Shown: one piece after another, positions 1 to 9,601 of the stretch
Layout: each line of letters opens with the position of its first letter
Position numbering within the stretch: the stretch's first letter is position 1
Assembly (NCBI RefSeq): GCF_026625725.1
Contig: NZ_CP113060.1
Coordinates: 930,001-994,000 of the forward strand
Length of the DNA stretch: 64,000 nt
DNA from: Pseudomonas sp. SL4(2022)
GTDB lineage: Bacteria; Pseudomonadota; Gammaproteobacteria; Pseudomonadales; Pseudomonadaceae
Direction: 5' to 3'
Made by a program: the position numbers and the translations under genes
The notes under the pieces: model-generated
Told to the model about the DNA's origin: nothing
Database searches by the model: none
The model's input: the letters and a program-made list of their open reading frames with translations, nothing else

Positions 1-1
1 C

Positions 2-1672
2 GCGCTGATGAGCATTGCCGTTACCGGCGCGGTGCTAATCGGCCAGTGGCCAGAGGCGGCCATGGTCATGTTCCTGTTCGCCGTGGCGGAACTGATCGAG
101 GCTAAGTCTCTGGACCGTGCGCGCAATGCCATTCGCGGCCTGATGGACCTGACGCCCGAGCGCGCTACCGTGCAGCAGGCTGACGGCAGCTGGCGCGAGG
201 TGGCACTCAACAGCGTCGCGCTCGGCGCCCGCATCAGGGTGCGCCCTGGCGAGCGCATTGGCCTGGATGGTGAAGTGCTCGTCGGCCACTCCACCGTCAA
301 CCAGGCGCCGATTACCGGCGAAAGCCTGCCAGTGGAAAAGACCGTCGGCGATCCGCTGTTTGCCGGCACCATCAACCAGGCCGGCGCGCTGGAATACCGC
401 GTGCTGGCCGCTGCCGCCAACACCACGCTGGCGCGGATCATTCACGCGGTTGAACAAGCGCAGGGCTCCCGCGCCCCGACCCAGCGCTTTGTCGACCAGT
501 TCGCCAGGGTCTACACCCCGCTGGTGGTTCTCCTGGCCCTGGTGGTTGCGCTGTTACCGCCGCTGCTGCTGGCAGCGCCCTGGTATGACTGGATCTACCG
601 CGCCCTGGTGCTGCTGGTGGTGGCCTGTCCCTGCGCGCTGGTGATCTCGACCCCAGTGACCATCGTCAGTGGCCTGGCCGCCGCCGCGCGCAAAGGTATC
701 CTGGTCAAGGGTGGGGTCTATTTGGAGAGCGCAGCCAAGCTGGACTACCTGGCCCTCGACAAAACCGGCACCCTCACCCACGGCAAGCCGGTGCAAACCG
801 ACTACCTGGCGCTGCACACGCTGGACAGTGATCGCTACCGCCGCCACGCCGCGAGCCTGGCCAGCCGCTCGGATCACCCGGTGTCCCAGGCCATCGCCCA
901 ACAGGCTCTCGCCGAGGGCCTGCCCACTCAGGCCGTGGAAGGTTTTGCCGCCCTGCCCGGTCGCGGTGTTCACGGCAGCATCGACGGCACCGCGCTTTAC
1001 CTGGGCAATCACCGCCTGGTGGAGGAACGGGGCCTGTGCTCAGCCGAGCTGGAAGCCACCCTCGAACACCTCGAACGGCAAGGTAAGAGCGTGGTCGTGC
1101 TGTGCGACAGCAGCCGCGCACTGGCGCTGTTTGCCGTGGCCGACACCGTCAAGGCATCCAGCCGCGAGGCCATCGCCCAGCTGCATGCCCTCGGCGTGAA
1201 AACCAGCATGTTGACTGGCGACAACCCACACACGGCAACCGCCATCGCCGCACAGGTAGGCATCGACGAAGCCCGCGGCAACCTGCTGCCGGAGGACAAA
1301 CAGCAGGCCATCGAAGCCCTGCAGGCACACGGCGGCGTGGTCGGCATGGTGGGTGACGGGATCAACGATGCCCCGGCGCTGGCCAAGGCGCAGATCGGTT
1401 TTGCCATGGCGGCGGCCGGTACCGACACGGCCATCGAAACCGCCGATGTAGCGCTAATGGATGACGACCTGCGCAAGATTCCGGCCTTTATCCGCCTGTC
1501 GCAGCAGACCGCTGCCATTCTCAAGCAAAACATCATCCTGGCCTTGGGGGTCAAGGCGCTGTTTCTCGCCGTCACCCTGAGCGGCCATGCCACCCTGTGG
1601 ATGGCCGTATTCGCCGACATGGGCGTCAGCCTGCTGGTGGTGTTCAACGGCCTGCGCCTGCTGAAAAAATAG
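2..1672 (+). CDS. cadA: Heavy-metal translocating P-type ATPase (Cd/Zn/Co exporter), 5' end outside the window
   Basis: This is a P1B-type ATPase that pumps divalent soft metals across the inner membrane using ATP. The reading frame is open to the first base, so the N-terminal metal-binding domain and first membrane helices lie outside the window; about 557 codons remain. Visible landmarks in order are the actuator motif TGES in PITGESLPVEK (about residue 100), the transmembrane metal site CPC in VACPCALVIS, the phosphorylation motif DKTGTLT, the SDHPVSQAI HP motif of P1B pumps, MLTGDN, and the hinge GDGINDAPAL, followed by two C-terminal helices. CPC plus the HP motif places it in the Cd/Zn/Pb or Cu group; CadA/ZntA is favoured by overall appearance and by the DUF3703 gene 12 bases downstream. 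Substrate is inferred, since the N-terminal domain is not visible. Confidence 0.93.
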   Translation, partial: ALMSIAVTGAVLIGQWPEAAMVMFLFAVAELIEAKSLDRARNAIRGLMDLTPERATVQQADGSWREVALNSVALGARIRVRPGERIGLDGEVLVGHSTVNQAPITGESLPVEKTVGDPLFAGTINQAGALEYRVLAAAANTTLARIIHAVEQAQGSRAPTQRFVDQFARVYTPLVVLLALVVALLPPLLLAAPWYDWIYRALVLLVVACPCALVISTPVTIVSGLAAAARKGILVKGGVYLESAAKLDYLALDKTGTLTHGKPVQTDYLALHTLDSDRYRRHAASLASRSDHPVSQAIAQQALAEGLPTQAVEGFAALPGRGVHGSIDGTALYLGNHRLVEERGLCSAELEATLEHLERQGKSVVVLCDSSRALALFAVADTVKASSREAIAQLHALGVKTSMLTGDNPHTATAIAAQVGIDEARGNLLPEDKQQAIEALQAHGGVVGMVGDGINDAPALAKAQIGFAMAAAGTDTAIETADVALMDDDLRKIPAFIRLSQQTAAILKQNIILALGVKALFLAVTLSGHATLWMAVFADMGVSLLVVFNGLRLLKK

Positions 1673-1684
1673 GTACACACGCAC

Positions 1685-2047
1685 ATGCACGCTCCCCTGC
1701 AACAGGCGATTACCGAGGCCTTTCTGCACGCCGAGCAGGCCAGGCGCGCGCACAACAGCGCTGCCGCTTTTGCCTGGTTGGAACGCGCGCACATCCTCAC
1801 CCAGCGCCGCCCCCTGTTGCATGCCAAAAGCCATTGGCTGATGCTCACGCTCGGCTGGCAACAACGCGATTACCGCGAAGTGGCCGGCCAGCTGCCGCGG
1901 ATGATCGCGGCCTTGCTGGCCTCGCGCATCTGGGTGCCCGTTGGCAACACCGGACGGGCACGGGGCAGCGCCTTCCGGCCGATGCCCGTGCCAGAGGAAT
2001 TGCACAGGCTGCTGCACCACGCAAAGCACGCCCCTCCACGCCCCTGA
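1685..2047 (+). CDS. DUF3703 family protein, likely accessory to the metal pump
   Basis: A 120-residue soluble protein beginning 12 bases after the P-type ATPase stop, so probably cotranscribed. It resembles the DUF3703 family, small proteins often found beside cation efflux genes and of unknown biochemical role. The first 85 residues are helical, rich in Ala, Leu, Arg and His (LERAHILTQRRPLLHAKSHW), a TPR-like helix pair, followed by a Pro/Gly-rich stretch and a His-containing tail. There is no signal peptide or membrane helix. Family assignment is from pattern memory; function is unknown. Confidence 0.7.
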   Translation: MHAPLQQAITEAFLHAEQARRAHNSAAAFAWLERAHILTQRRPLLHAKSHWLMLTLGWQQRDYREVAGQLPRMIAALLASRIWVPVGNTGRARGSAFRPMPVPEELHRLLHHAKHAPPRP

Positions 2048-2243
2048 CGGGCAACACCGTGGGCCGTCAACGCCTGCGCGGCGGAGCCTCGGCGAGTTAC
2101 GCGCTATAACTGGTTGGCTGGCCGCTGGCTGACCAGTAGCATGGCCCCAATAGCGCGATCACCGCAGCCACTCCATTGCGAGCGGCCGCTCACCCATCAC
2201 CACGCACGACTATCGGCTCCATCAGCAGCTGAAGGATAGAGGG

Positions 2244-3872
2244 ATGAAGTTAACCGTACGCACCCGCATCATCGCCAGTTTCACCGCCCTCATCACCATC
2301 TTGCTGCTATTCGCCACAACAGCCTATGTGCGCATGGTGTCGATCAAGGGCGAAACCGCACAGATGCAAGACAACGCCCTACCCGGGGTCTATTACGTCA
2401 GCAAGATCCAGAGTGCCTGGGCCGACCATGTGCTGGAGACCCATCACCTGATGCTGGGCCTTGACGATGGCACCAATGCGGCTGCACTCGCCAGCACCCA
2501 GGCCCGGTTCGCCGCCATTGAGGCCGCGCTTGATGACCTGTTAAACCGCTACCGGCAGACCAATATCAATAAGAACGAAGCGCAACTGGCTGATCAGTTC
2601 GAACAACAGCATCGCCAGTACCTGCTACTGCACAGCCAGTTAATCGGCATTCTGCGTGACGGCCCACAGCCCCAAGGCCATAGTTTCAGCACCGAACAGC
2701 TGCTACCGAAATGGGATCAGGGCCTGCAGACCCTGAACGAGCTGGTCGAGTTGAACAGAACCCTCGCCGACCATAGCGCGAGTGCTATCCGCGACGCCGT
2801 ACGCTCGCTGGAGCTCGAGATCCTGCTGGCCATTGTGCTAACCATTGCGGCAGCCGGGGTCTGTGGCTGGCTGCTGCTGCAAGCCATCACCCGTCCGATC
2901 GACCACATTGTCAGCACCCTCAAGACCCTCGAAAGCGGCGACCTGTCCGTGCGCCTGAATATGCAGCGCAATGATGAATTCAACGCCATCGAAATTGGCT
3001 TCAACAGTATGGTCGGTGAACTCAAGACCCTGGTCGGCCACGCCCAGCGCTCGGCCGTGCAGATGACCACCGCAGTCACCGAAATCGCCGCCACCTCGCG
3101 CCGGCAGCAGGCCACGGCCACCGAAACGGCTGCCACCACGACGGAAATCGGTGCCACTTCACGCGAGATCACCGCCACCTCACGCGACCTGGTGCGCACC
3201 ATGGGTGAGGTGTCCGACAACGCCGAACAGACTTCGATGCTCGCTGGCACCGGCCAGCTGGGGCTGAGCCGCATGGAAGAAATCATGCGCCAGGTCATGG
3301 GGGCCGCCGATGTGGTCAACGGCAAACTGTCGATCCTCAACGAGAAGGCCGGTAACATCAATCACGTGGTCACCACCATCGTCAAAGTGGCGGACCAGAC
3401 CAATCTGCTCTCCCTCAACGCCGCCATCGAAGCGGAAAAGGCCGGCGAATACGGCAAAGGCTTTGCCGTGGTAGCGGTCGAAGTGCGACGCCTGGCCGAT
3501 CAGACCGCAGTGGCCACCTACGATATCGAGCAAATGGTGCGCGAGATCCAGTCCGCGGTATCGGCCGGGGTGATGGGCATGGACAAGTTCTCCGAAGAAG
3601 TTCGCCGCGGCATCGGCGAAATGGCGCAGATGGGTGACCAGCTGGCACAGATCATTCAGCAAGTGCAGGCCCTCGCACCGCGTATTCAGATGGTCAACGA
3701 GGGCATGCAGGCGCAGTCAACCGGTGCCGAGCAGATCAACCAGGCCCTGGTGCAGTTGAGCGAAGCCAGCAGTCAGACCGTAGACAGCCTGCGCCAGGCC
3801 GGCGTGGCAATCGACGAGCTGAATCAGGTGGCCAGCAACCTGCGGGTTGGCGTCAGCAGCTTCAAGGTCTGA
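2244..3872 (+). CDS. wspA: WspA, membrane chemoreceptor-like sensor of the Wsp surface-sensing system
   Basis: This methyl-accepting protein feeds the WspE kinase and so drives c-di-GMP synthesis by WspR on surface contact (established for the family). Its 542 residues show a first transmembrane helix at about 8-28, a periplasmic four-helix-bundle-type sensor to about 190, a second helix at about 191-213, a HAMP domain, and a long cytoplasmic signalling hairpin with the conserved tip [18 protein letters not shown] near residue 385. The start is ATG after an AGGATAGAGGG ribosome site. It is the first gene of the operon; wspB begins 3 bases after its stop. All expected domains are intact. Confidence 0.95.
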   Translation: MKLTVRTRIIASFTALITILLLFATTAYVRMVSIKGETAQMQDNALPGVYYVSKIQSAWADHVLETHHLMLGLDDGTNAAALASTQARFAAIEAALDDLLNRYRQTNINKNEAQLADQFEQQHRQYLLLHSQLIGILRDGPQPQGHSFSTEQLLPKWDQGLQTLNELVELNRTLADHSASAIRDAVRSLELEILLAIVLTIAAAGVCGWLLLQAITRPIDHIVSTLKTLESGDLSVRLNMQRNDEFNAIEIGFNSMVGELKTLVGHAQRSAVQMTTAVTEIAATSRRQQATATETAATTTEIGATSREITATSRDLVRTMGEVSDNAEQTSMLAGTGQLGLSRMEEIMRQVMGAADVVNGKLSILNEKAGNINHVVTTIVKVADQTNLLSLNAAIEAEKAGEYGKGFAVVAVEVRRLADQTAVATYDIEQMVREIQSAVSAGVMGMDKFSEEVRRGIGEMAQMGDQLAQIIQQVQALAPRIQMVNEGMQAQSTGAEQINQALVQLSEASSQTVDSLRQAGVAIDELNQVASNLRVGVSSFKV

Positions 3873-3875
3873 GCC

Positions 3876-4391
3876 ATGCACAAAGCCGCCACTGCTGGAT
3901 CAGCCAAGGGGGAGCTGCACCTGCTATTCCAGCTGGGCGAAGATCGCTATGCCATCAGCGCCCGCGAGGTTGCCGAGGTGTTGCCACTGCGCCAGCTCAA
4001 GCAGGTGCCGGAAACCCCGGAGTGGGTGGCTGGGGTTTTCCAGCACCGCGGACGGATGATTCCCGTACTGGATCTCAACCAGCGCGTGCTCAAACGGCCA
4101 GCACTGGAACGCAATAGCACCCGCCTGGTGCTGGTGTACTTCGATGCACAACGCGGGGCGCACGCCTGCTTACTCGGGCTGATTCTCGAACAAGCCACCA
4201 ACACCCTGCGCCTGCCTGCCGATGCCTTTACCAGCAGCGGTCTGGAGGCCGCACAGCCGGATTACCTCGGGCCAACGCAGGCGGATGAGCGCGGACTGAT
4301 CCAGCGCATCGACGTTCAGGGCCTGCTGGATGACGCCCTGCGCGCCGTGCTGTTCAAGGCAGCGCAACAGGCTGGGGATGCGCCAGCATGA
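3876..4391 (+). CDS. wspB: WspB, CheW-type coupling protein
   Basis: A 171-residue CheW-domain adaptor linking the WspA receptor to the WspE kinase. The CheW fold is recognisable from LHLLFQLGEDRYAISAREV near the N-terminus and the PEWVAGVFQHRGRMIPVLDL strand-turn-strand. It follows wspA by 3 bases, and its stop overlaps the wspC start (ATGA), implying translational coupling. In this operon there are two CheW proteins, WspB and WspD; this one is assigned by position and length. Confidence 0.93.
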   Translation: MHKAATAGSAKGELHLLFQLGEDRYAISAREVAEVLPLRQLKQVPETPEWVAGVFQHRGRMIPVLDLNQRVLKRPALERNSTRLVLVYFDAQRGAHACLLGLILEQATNTLRLPADAFTSSGLEAAQPDYLGPTQADERGLIQRIDVQGLLDDALRAVLFKAAQQAGDAPA

Positions 4392-5632
4392 TTGCGCAAA
4401 TCGAACGCCTGCTGAAATCACGCATCGGCCTTGACGCCGAATCGGTTGGCCGCAGCATGATCGAGCGCGCCGTGCGCCAGCGCATGAATGCTCAACACAA
4501 GAGCGCCCTGGAAGACTACTGGATTACCCTCAACGGTTCGTCCAAAGAACAGCAGGCGCTGGTTGAGGCTGTGGTGGTACCGGAAACCTGGTTCTTCCGC
4601 TACCCCGAGTCATTCAAGGCCCTTGCCACCCTGGCGGTTGAGAGCCACACCCGGCTAAACGCCGCGCGCCCGCTGCGTATCATCAGCGTGCCCTGCTCCA
4701 GCGGCGAAGAACCCTACTCGATCGCCATGACCCTGCTCGATGCTGGCTTCGCGCCCGAGCAGTTTCAGATTGAAGCCCTGGATGTCAGTGACAAAGTGCT
4801 GGCCCTGGCCAACCGCGGTATCTACGGACGCAATTCGTTTCGCGGCGACGCACTGGCATTCCGTGAGCGCTTCTTTCGCGTCCAGAACGACAGTTTTGTA
4901 CTCCATGAACGGGTCAAAAGCCGTGTGCAACTGCGCTGCGGCAACCTGCTCGACAGCGCCCTGTTCAGCACTACACCGGCCTACGATTTCATCTTCTGCC
5001 GCAACCTGCTGATCTACTTCGACCGTACCACTCAGGTGCGCGTACTGGAACTGCTCAAGCGCCAGCTGCAACCACAAGGCGTGATGTTTATCGGCCCGGC
5101 CGAGGCCAGCCTGGCCACACAAAATGGAATGCAGGCCCTGGGTCGGCAACAAACTTTTGCGTTTCGCCTGGCGCCCGCCGAAACCGCTAAACCGATCAGC
5201 CTGAAGCCACCCAGCCGGGCACAGCCTGTTCTGCCACGCCAGCCTGCGCCACGGCCGCCAACAGCGCCGCGCAGCAGCGTGCCAGCGCGCCCCCCAACAC
5301 CTGCAATGCCAGCCCCAGCGCCCATCAGCACACCCTGGGATAAAGTCGCCGAGCTGGCCAACGCCGGCCACTGCGAGCAAGCGCGCAGCCTCTGCGAACG
5401 CCATCTGCAGACAGCGGGTCCGAGCGCCCAAGCCTTCTATTGGCTGGGCCTGCTCAGCGATGTCGAGCAGCGCAGCGAACAGGCCTGTGGTTATTACCGC
5501 AAGGCCATCTATCTTGACCCGCAGCACCGCGAAGCACTGACCCACCTGGCCGCCCACCTGGAAACCCAGGGCGACCAGAGCGGGGCCCAGCGCCTGTATC
5601 GGCGTGCGCAGGAGGGAGGTAAATCATCGTGA
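4388..5632 (+). CDS. wspC: WspC, CheR-type methyltransferase with C-terminal TPR
   Basis: S-adenosylmethionine-dependent glutamate methyltransferase that methylates WspA for adaptation. The 414-residue protein has the CheR catalytic domain at about 1-265, with VPETWFFRYPESF, the SAM-binding IISVPCSSGEEPYSIAMTL and the FCRNLLIYF motif. A Pro/Ala-rich linker spans about 275-320, and a C-terminal TPR region (AFYWLGLLSDVEQRSEQACGYYRKAI) spans about 325-410, the usual WspC architecture. The start overlaps the wspB stop in ATGA. Confidence 0.95.
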   Translation: MIAQIERLLKSRIGLDAESVGRSMIERAVRQRMNAQHKSALEDYWITLNGSSKEQQALVEAVVVPETWFFRYPESFKALATLAVESHTRLNAARPLRIISVPCSSGEEPYSIAMTLLDAGFAPEQFQIEALDVSDKVLALANRGIYGRNSFRGDALAFRERFFRVQNDSFVLHERVKSRVQLRCGNLLDSALFSTTPAYDFIFCRNLLIYFDRTTQVRVLELLKRQLQPQGVMFIGPAEASLATQNGMQALGRQQTFAFRLAPAETAKPISLKPPSRAQPVLPRQPAPRPPTAPRSSVPARPPTPAMPAPAPISTPWDKVAELANAGHCEQARSLCERHLQTAGPSAQAFYWLGLLSDVEQRSEQACGYYRKAIYLDPQHREALTHLAAHLETQGDQSGAQRLYRRAQEGGKSS

Positions 5633-6300
5633 TGGATGCTGATCTGAACCAGGCACCAATTGACGACTGCTGGAACCGTATCGGCGTATTCGGTGACAAG
5701 AGCTGCGCGCGCCTGGACGCTCACATCCACTGCCGCAACTGCGAGATCTACAGTGCTGCGGCGATCACCCTGCTGGACCGCTATGGCACTGTGCTGGAAC
5801 AGGACGCCAGCGGCTACGGCCAGGCTGAAGCCAGCGAAAACCAGGGTGAGCAGCGTTCTCTGTTGATCTTTCGCCTGGGTGAAGAGTGGCTGGCACTGGC
5901 CACCCGGCGCATGGCCGAAGTGATGCCCCTCTCCCCCATTCACACTCTGCCGCACCAAAAGAGCGGCAGCCTGCTGGGCGTCACCAACGTACGCGGCACG
6001 CTGGTCGCATGCCTCAATCTGGGTGAGGTGCTGGGCCTGGAGCGCAGCGAAAGTACGCAGGAAAAACGCGCCACACCGCGCATGCTGATCCTTGAAACCA
6101 ACGCCGGACCACTGGTCAGCCCGGTTGATGAAGTCAACGGCATTCAGCGCATTCCCTTGGCATTGATCGGCGCCTCGGTGCAGGAAGACAAGCGCACCAT
6201 CAGCCGCTTCAGCGCTGGCGTACTGCAATGGGACGGCAGGAGCATCACCCTGCTCGACGATGAACAACTGCTCGCCGCCATGATCAGGAGCCTGACATGA
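5629..6300 (+). CDS. wspD: WspD, CheW-type coupling protein
   Basis: Second CheW-type adaptor of the Wsp complex, 223 residues. An N-terminal extension of about 75 residues (with a CHIHCRNCEIY cysteine cluster, C-x2-H-C-x2-C) precedes the CheW domain from LLIFRLGEEWLAL onward, including SGSLLGVTNVRGTLVACLNL. A GTG at 5629 overlaps the wspC stop; the next codon is ATG at 5632, so the true start may be either. A strong GGAGGGAGGT ribosome site lies just upstream. The stop overlaps the wspE start. Confidence 0.93.
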   Translation: MMDADLNQAPIDDCWNRIGVFGDKSCARLDAHIHCRNCEIYSAAAITLLDRYGTVLEQDASGYGQAEASENQGEQRSLLIFRLGEEWLALATRRMAEVMPLSPIHTLPHQKSGSLLGVTNVRGTLVACLNLGEVLGLERSESTQEKRATPRMLILETNAGPLVSPVDEVNGIQRIPLALIGASVQEDKRTISRFSAGVLQWDGRSITLLDDEQLLAAMIRSLT

Positions 6301-8543
6301 CCCCGGATCAGATGCGTGATGCCTCGCTGCTTGAGCTGTTCCGCATGGAGGCGGAGGCGCAGAAACAGGTGCTGGATACCGGCCTGCTGATTCTTGAGCG
6401 TGACCCGGTGAATGCCGGGCAGTTGGAAGCCTGCATGCGCGCCGCCCACTCGCTCAAGGGGGCTTCACGGATTGTCGGCCTGGACAGTGGCGTAAAAGTG
6501 GCCCATGCCATGGAGGACCTGCTGGTGGCCGCCCAGGAAGGTCTGCTGCGCCTGCTGCCAGACCATATCGATGCCCTGCTGCAAGGCTCCGACCTGCTGT
6601 TGCGCATCGGCCAGGCACTGCCCGACACCGAGCTTGAATCGCAGATCCACCACGTCACTTCACGCCTGCAGGCACTGCTCGGGGCAGCCGTACCGGCCCT
6701 GCGTGAGCCGCCCACTGCCGCGCCCCCGACAACCGAGCCGACGTCCAGCGCCCAACCCGCGCCCACGCAGCCGCCCACTGAACCGACAAGCGAAGAGTAC
6801 AGCCGGGTGCTGCGCGTTTCCGCCGAACGCTTCGACCACCTGATCGACCTGTCGGGCAAATCGCTGGTGGAGTTCCAGCGCATGAAACCACTGAGCGACT
6901 CCCTGCACCGCCTCAAGCGCCAGCAGGCTGCCGCACGGCGCACCTACGAAAGCCTACGCGAACAGCTGCTCGGCCTGCCAATCAGCCCCACCATAGAAAC
7001 CCTGCTCAACGACGGCCGCCACCTGCTGATGGAGTGCCAGCAGCAACTGCAGAGCCATCAGGAACTGTTCGATGACTTCGCCTGGCATGGCGGCCAGCGC
7101 ACCCAGCAACTGTATGACCTGGCCCTGGCCTCGCGCATGCGGCCGTTTGCCGACGTGCTGACCGGCCAGGCGCGCATGCTGCGTGACCTGGGACGTTCAC
7201 TGGGCAAGCAGGTGCACCTGGAGGTTGAAGGCGAACACACCCAGGTCGATCGCGACATTCTTGAACGATTGGAGGCCCCACTGACCCATCTGCTGCGCAA
7301 CGCGGTTGATCACGGCATCGAACCGCCGGCGCTGCGGGTGCGCAAGGGCAAGCCCGAAGAAGGCACGGTGCTGCTCAAAGCGCGCCATCACGCCAACATG
7401 CTGATTCTGGAAGTCAGCGATGACGGCGGCGGGGTTGACCTGGAGCGGGTCCGCCAGGCCATCATCGAGCGGCGCTTCACCTCCGCCGAACAGGTGGCGC
7501 AGATGAGCGAGGAAGAGCTGCTGACCTTCCTCTTCCTGCCCGGTTTCAGCATGAGCCAGCAGGTCACTGAAATCTCCGGGCGGGGTGTCGGCCTGGACGT
7601 GGTGCAGCACGAAATCCGCCGTATGCGTGGCAACGTGCGCCTACAACAGCACCAGGGCGAAGGCAGCCTGTTCCATATCGAACTGCCACTGACCCTGTCA
7701 GTGGTCCGCGCGTTGGTGGTGAGCATCGGCGGCGAGGCGTATGCCTTTCCCCTGGCACAGATTGAACGCATGCTGCGCCTGCAGCGTGAGGCGATTGTTC
7801 ACCTCGAAGGGCGCCAGCACTTCTGGCTCGAAAACGAACACATCGGCCTGCTGTCCGCCGCCCAGCTGCTGCAATGCGCCGAGCAAAAAAGCGAAGAGGC
7901 GGACATCCCGATTGTGATGATCCGTGACCGCGAGCGCTGCCACGGCCTGGCGGTCGAACGGTTTATTGGTGAGTACACCCTGGTGCTGATGCCGCTGGAC
8001 CCACGCCTGGGCAAGATCCGCGACGTGGCGGCCGGGGCCTTGCTGCACGACGGTACGCCAGTGCTGATTCTGGATGTCGATGACCTGCTCAACTCGGTTG
8101 CCAAGCTGCTTGGCGGCGGCCATCTGGAGCGTGTTGACCACAGCGGCAGCACCCGTCAGGCCAGCAGCAAACGTGTGCTGGTGGTGGATGACTCGCTCAC
8201 CGTGCGCGAGCTGGAACGCAAACTGCTACTCAGTCGCGGCTATCAGGTCGAGGTGGCCGTCGATGGCATGGACGGTTGGAACGCCCTGCGCGCAGGCAGC
8301 TTCGACCTGCTGATCACCGATATCGACATGCCGCGCATGGACGGCATCGAACTGGTCAACCTGCTGCGCCAGGACCCACGCCTGCGCTCGCTACCGGTGA
8401 TGGTGGTGTCCTACAAGGACCGCGAAGAAGACCGCCGCAAAGGCCTGGAAGCCGGGGCGGACTATTACCTGGCCAAGGCCAGCTTCCATGACGAAGCACT
8501 GCTGGATGCCGTACAGACCCTGATTGGAGAGGCACGCGAATGA
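6297..8543 (+). CDS. wspE: WspE, hybrid CheA-type histidine kinase with receiver domain
   Basis: Kinase of the Wsp system that phosphorylates WspR and WspF. The 748-residue protein contains an N-terminal Hpt domain with phospho-accepting His51 in AAHSLKGASR, a Pro/Thr-rich linker at about 140-165, a dimerisation and ATPase region with N box HLLRNAVDHGIEPP (about residue 330), G1 box VSDDGGGVDL and G2 box ISGRGVGLDVV, a CheW-like domain, and a C-terminal receiver domain from about 625 with phospho-acceptor Asp675 in LLITDIDMPRMDG. It overlaps wspD and wspF by four bases each. All catalytic boxes are present. Confidence 0.95.
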   Translation: MTPDQMRDASLLELFRMEAEAQKQVLDTGLLILERDPVNAGQLEACMRAAHSLKGASRIVGLDSGVKVAHAMEDLLVAAQEGLLRLLPDHIDALLQGSDLLLRIGQALPDTELESQIHHVTSRLQALLGAAVPALREPPTAAPPTTEPTSSAQPAPTQPPTEPTSEEYSRVLRVSAERFDHLIDLSGKSLVEFQRMKPLSDSLHRLKRQQAAARRTYESLREQLLGLPISPTIETLLNDGRHLLMECQQQLQSHQELFDDFAWHGGQRTQQLYDLALASRMRPFADVLTGQARMLRDLGRSLGKQVHLEVEGEHTQVDRDILERLEAPLTHLLRNAVDHGIEPPALRVRKGKPEEGTVLLKARHHANMLILEVSDDGGGVDLERVRQAIIERRFTSAEQVAQMSEEELLTFLFLPGFSMSQQVTEISGRGVGLDVVQHEIRRMRGNVRLQQHQGEGSLFHIELPLTLSVVRALVVSIGGEAYAFPLAQIERMLRLQREAIVHLEGRQHFWLENEHIGLLSAAQLLQCAEQKSEEADIPIVMIRDRERCHGLAVERFIGEYTLVLMPLDPRLGKIRDVAAGALLHDGTPVLILDVDDLLNSVAKLLGGGHLERVDHSGSTRQASSKRVLVVDDSLTVRELERKLLLSRGYQVEVAVDGMDGWNALRAGSFDLLITDIDMPRMDGIELVNLLRQDPRLRSLPVMVVSYKDREEDRRKGLEAGADYYLAKASFHDEALLDAVQTLIGEARE

Positions 8544-9544
8544 GGATTGCAATCGCCAACGACATGCCGCTGGCCGTCGAAAGCCTGCGCCGGGCGCTGG
8601 CTGCCGAGCCGCAGTACGAGTTGATCTGGGTCGCCGAGAATGGCGAAGAGGCCGTGCGCCGCTGCCGCGAGGATCACCCCGACCTGCTGCTGATGGACAT
8701 GCTGATGCCCGGCATGAACGGTGTCGAAGCCACCCGACGGATCATGCACGACACCCCCTGCGCGATCCTGATCGTCACCGCCGATGTCGAGCGCAACCTG
8801 ACCCAGGTGTTCGATGCCATGGGCGCCGGCGCACTGGACGTAGTAGCCGTGCCATCACTCGGGCCGCAGCATCTGCTCGATGGCGCGGCGATCCGCCGCA
8901 AGATCCACAACATCGCCTGGATGATCGGGCACAAGGCCTCAGGCAGCGTCACCTCGGCCCCAGCCAAGACCAGTGATCTGCGCGACAAACGCCTGGTGGC
9001 CATCGGTGCCTCGGCCGGCGGCCCGGCCTCGCTGGTTGAATTGCTGCAGCAGATCCCGGCGAAGTTTCCCGCCAGCATCGTCCTGGTGCAACACGTCGAC
9101 GAGGTGTTTGCCGCAGGCATGGCGCAGTGGCTGGCCAGCGAATCACACCTGCCTGTGCGCCTGGCCCAGGACGGCGAGCTGCTGCAACCGGGTGAAGTGC
9201 TGCTGGCCGGCGCCAACAACCACCTGTACTTGACCCCCGAAGGGCGGCTGGTCTACCGCCGCGAACCGGCCGATCAGGTCTACCGTCCGTCTATCGATGT
9301 ATTCTTCAACAGCGTGGCCACCCACTGGTGCGGCGATGCCATCGGCGTGCTGCTGACCGGCATGGGCCGCGACGGCGCATGCGGGCTCAAGCAGATGCGT
9401 GAGCGCGGTTTTCACACCATCGCCCAGGACCAAGCCAGCTGTGCGGTCTATGGTATGCCTAAGGCGGCGGCGGCCCTGGAAGCTGCCGTGGAGATTCTGC
9501 CGCTGGACAAGATTGCCCCTTGCCTAGTCAAGCGTTTGAGTTGA
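8540..9544 (+). CDS. wspF: WspF, CheB-type receiver-methylesterase
   Basis: Methylesterase that demethylates WspA and resets the pathway; loss of WspF locks Wsp on in other pseudomonads (established knowledge). The 334-residue protein has a receiver domain with Asp53 in LLLMDMLMPGMNG, a linker at about 140-150, and a CheB_methylest domain with the catalytic Ser in IGASAGGPASL, His in LVQHVDEVF and Asp in TGMGRDGACGL. The start overlaps wspE in ATGA. The reading frame is complete, so the pathway should be under normal negative control in this strain. Confidence 0.95.
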   Translation: MRIAIANDMPLAVESLRRALAAEPQYELIWVAENGEEAVRRCREDHPDLLLMDMLMPGMNGVEATRRIMHDTPCAILIVTADVERNLTQVFDAMGAGALDVVAVPSLGPQHLLDGAAIRRKIHNIAWMIGHKASGSVTSAPAKTSDLRDKRLVAIGASAGGPASLVELLQQIPAKFPASIVLVQHVDEVFAAGMAQWLASESHLPVRLAQDGELLQPGEVLLAGANNHLYLTPEGRLVYRREPADQVYRPSIDVFFNSVATHWCGDAIGVLLTGMGRDGACGLKQMRERGFHTIAQDQASCAVYGMPKAAAALEAAVEILPLDKIAPCLVKRLS

Positions 9545-9601
9545 TGCACCCACCGCTAGCACTTTGCCAGCACCAGATGAAGTAAATGATGGAGTACTGC
9601 C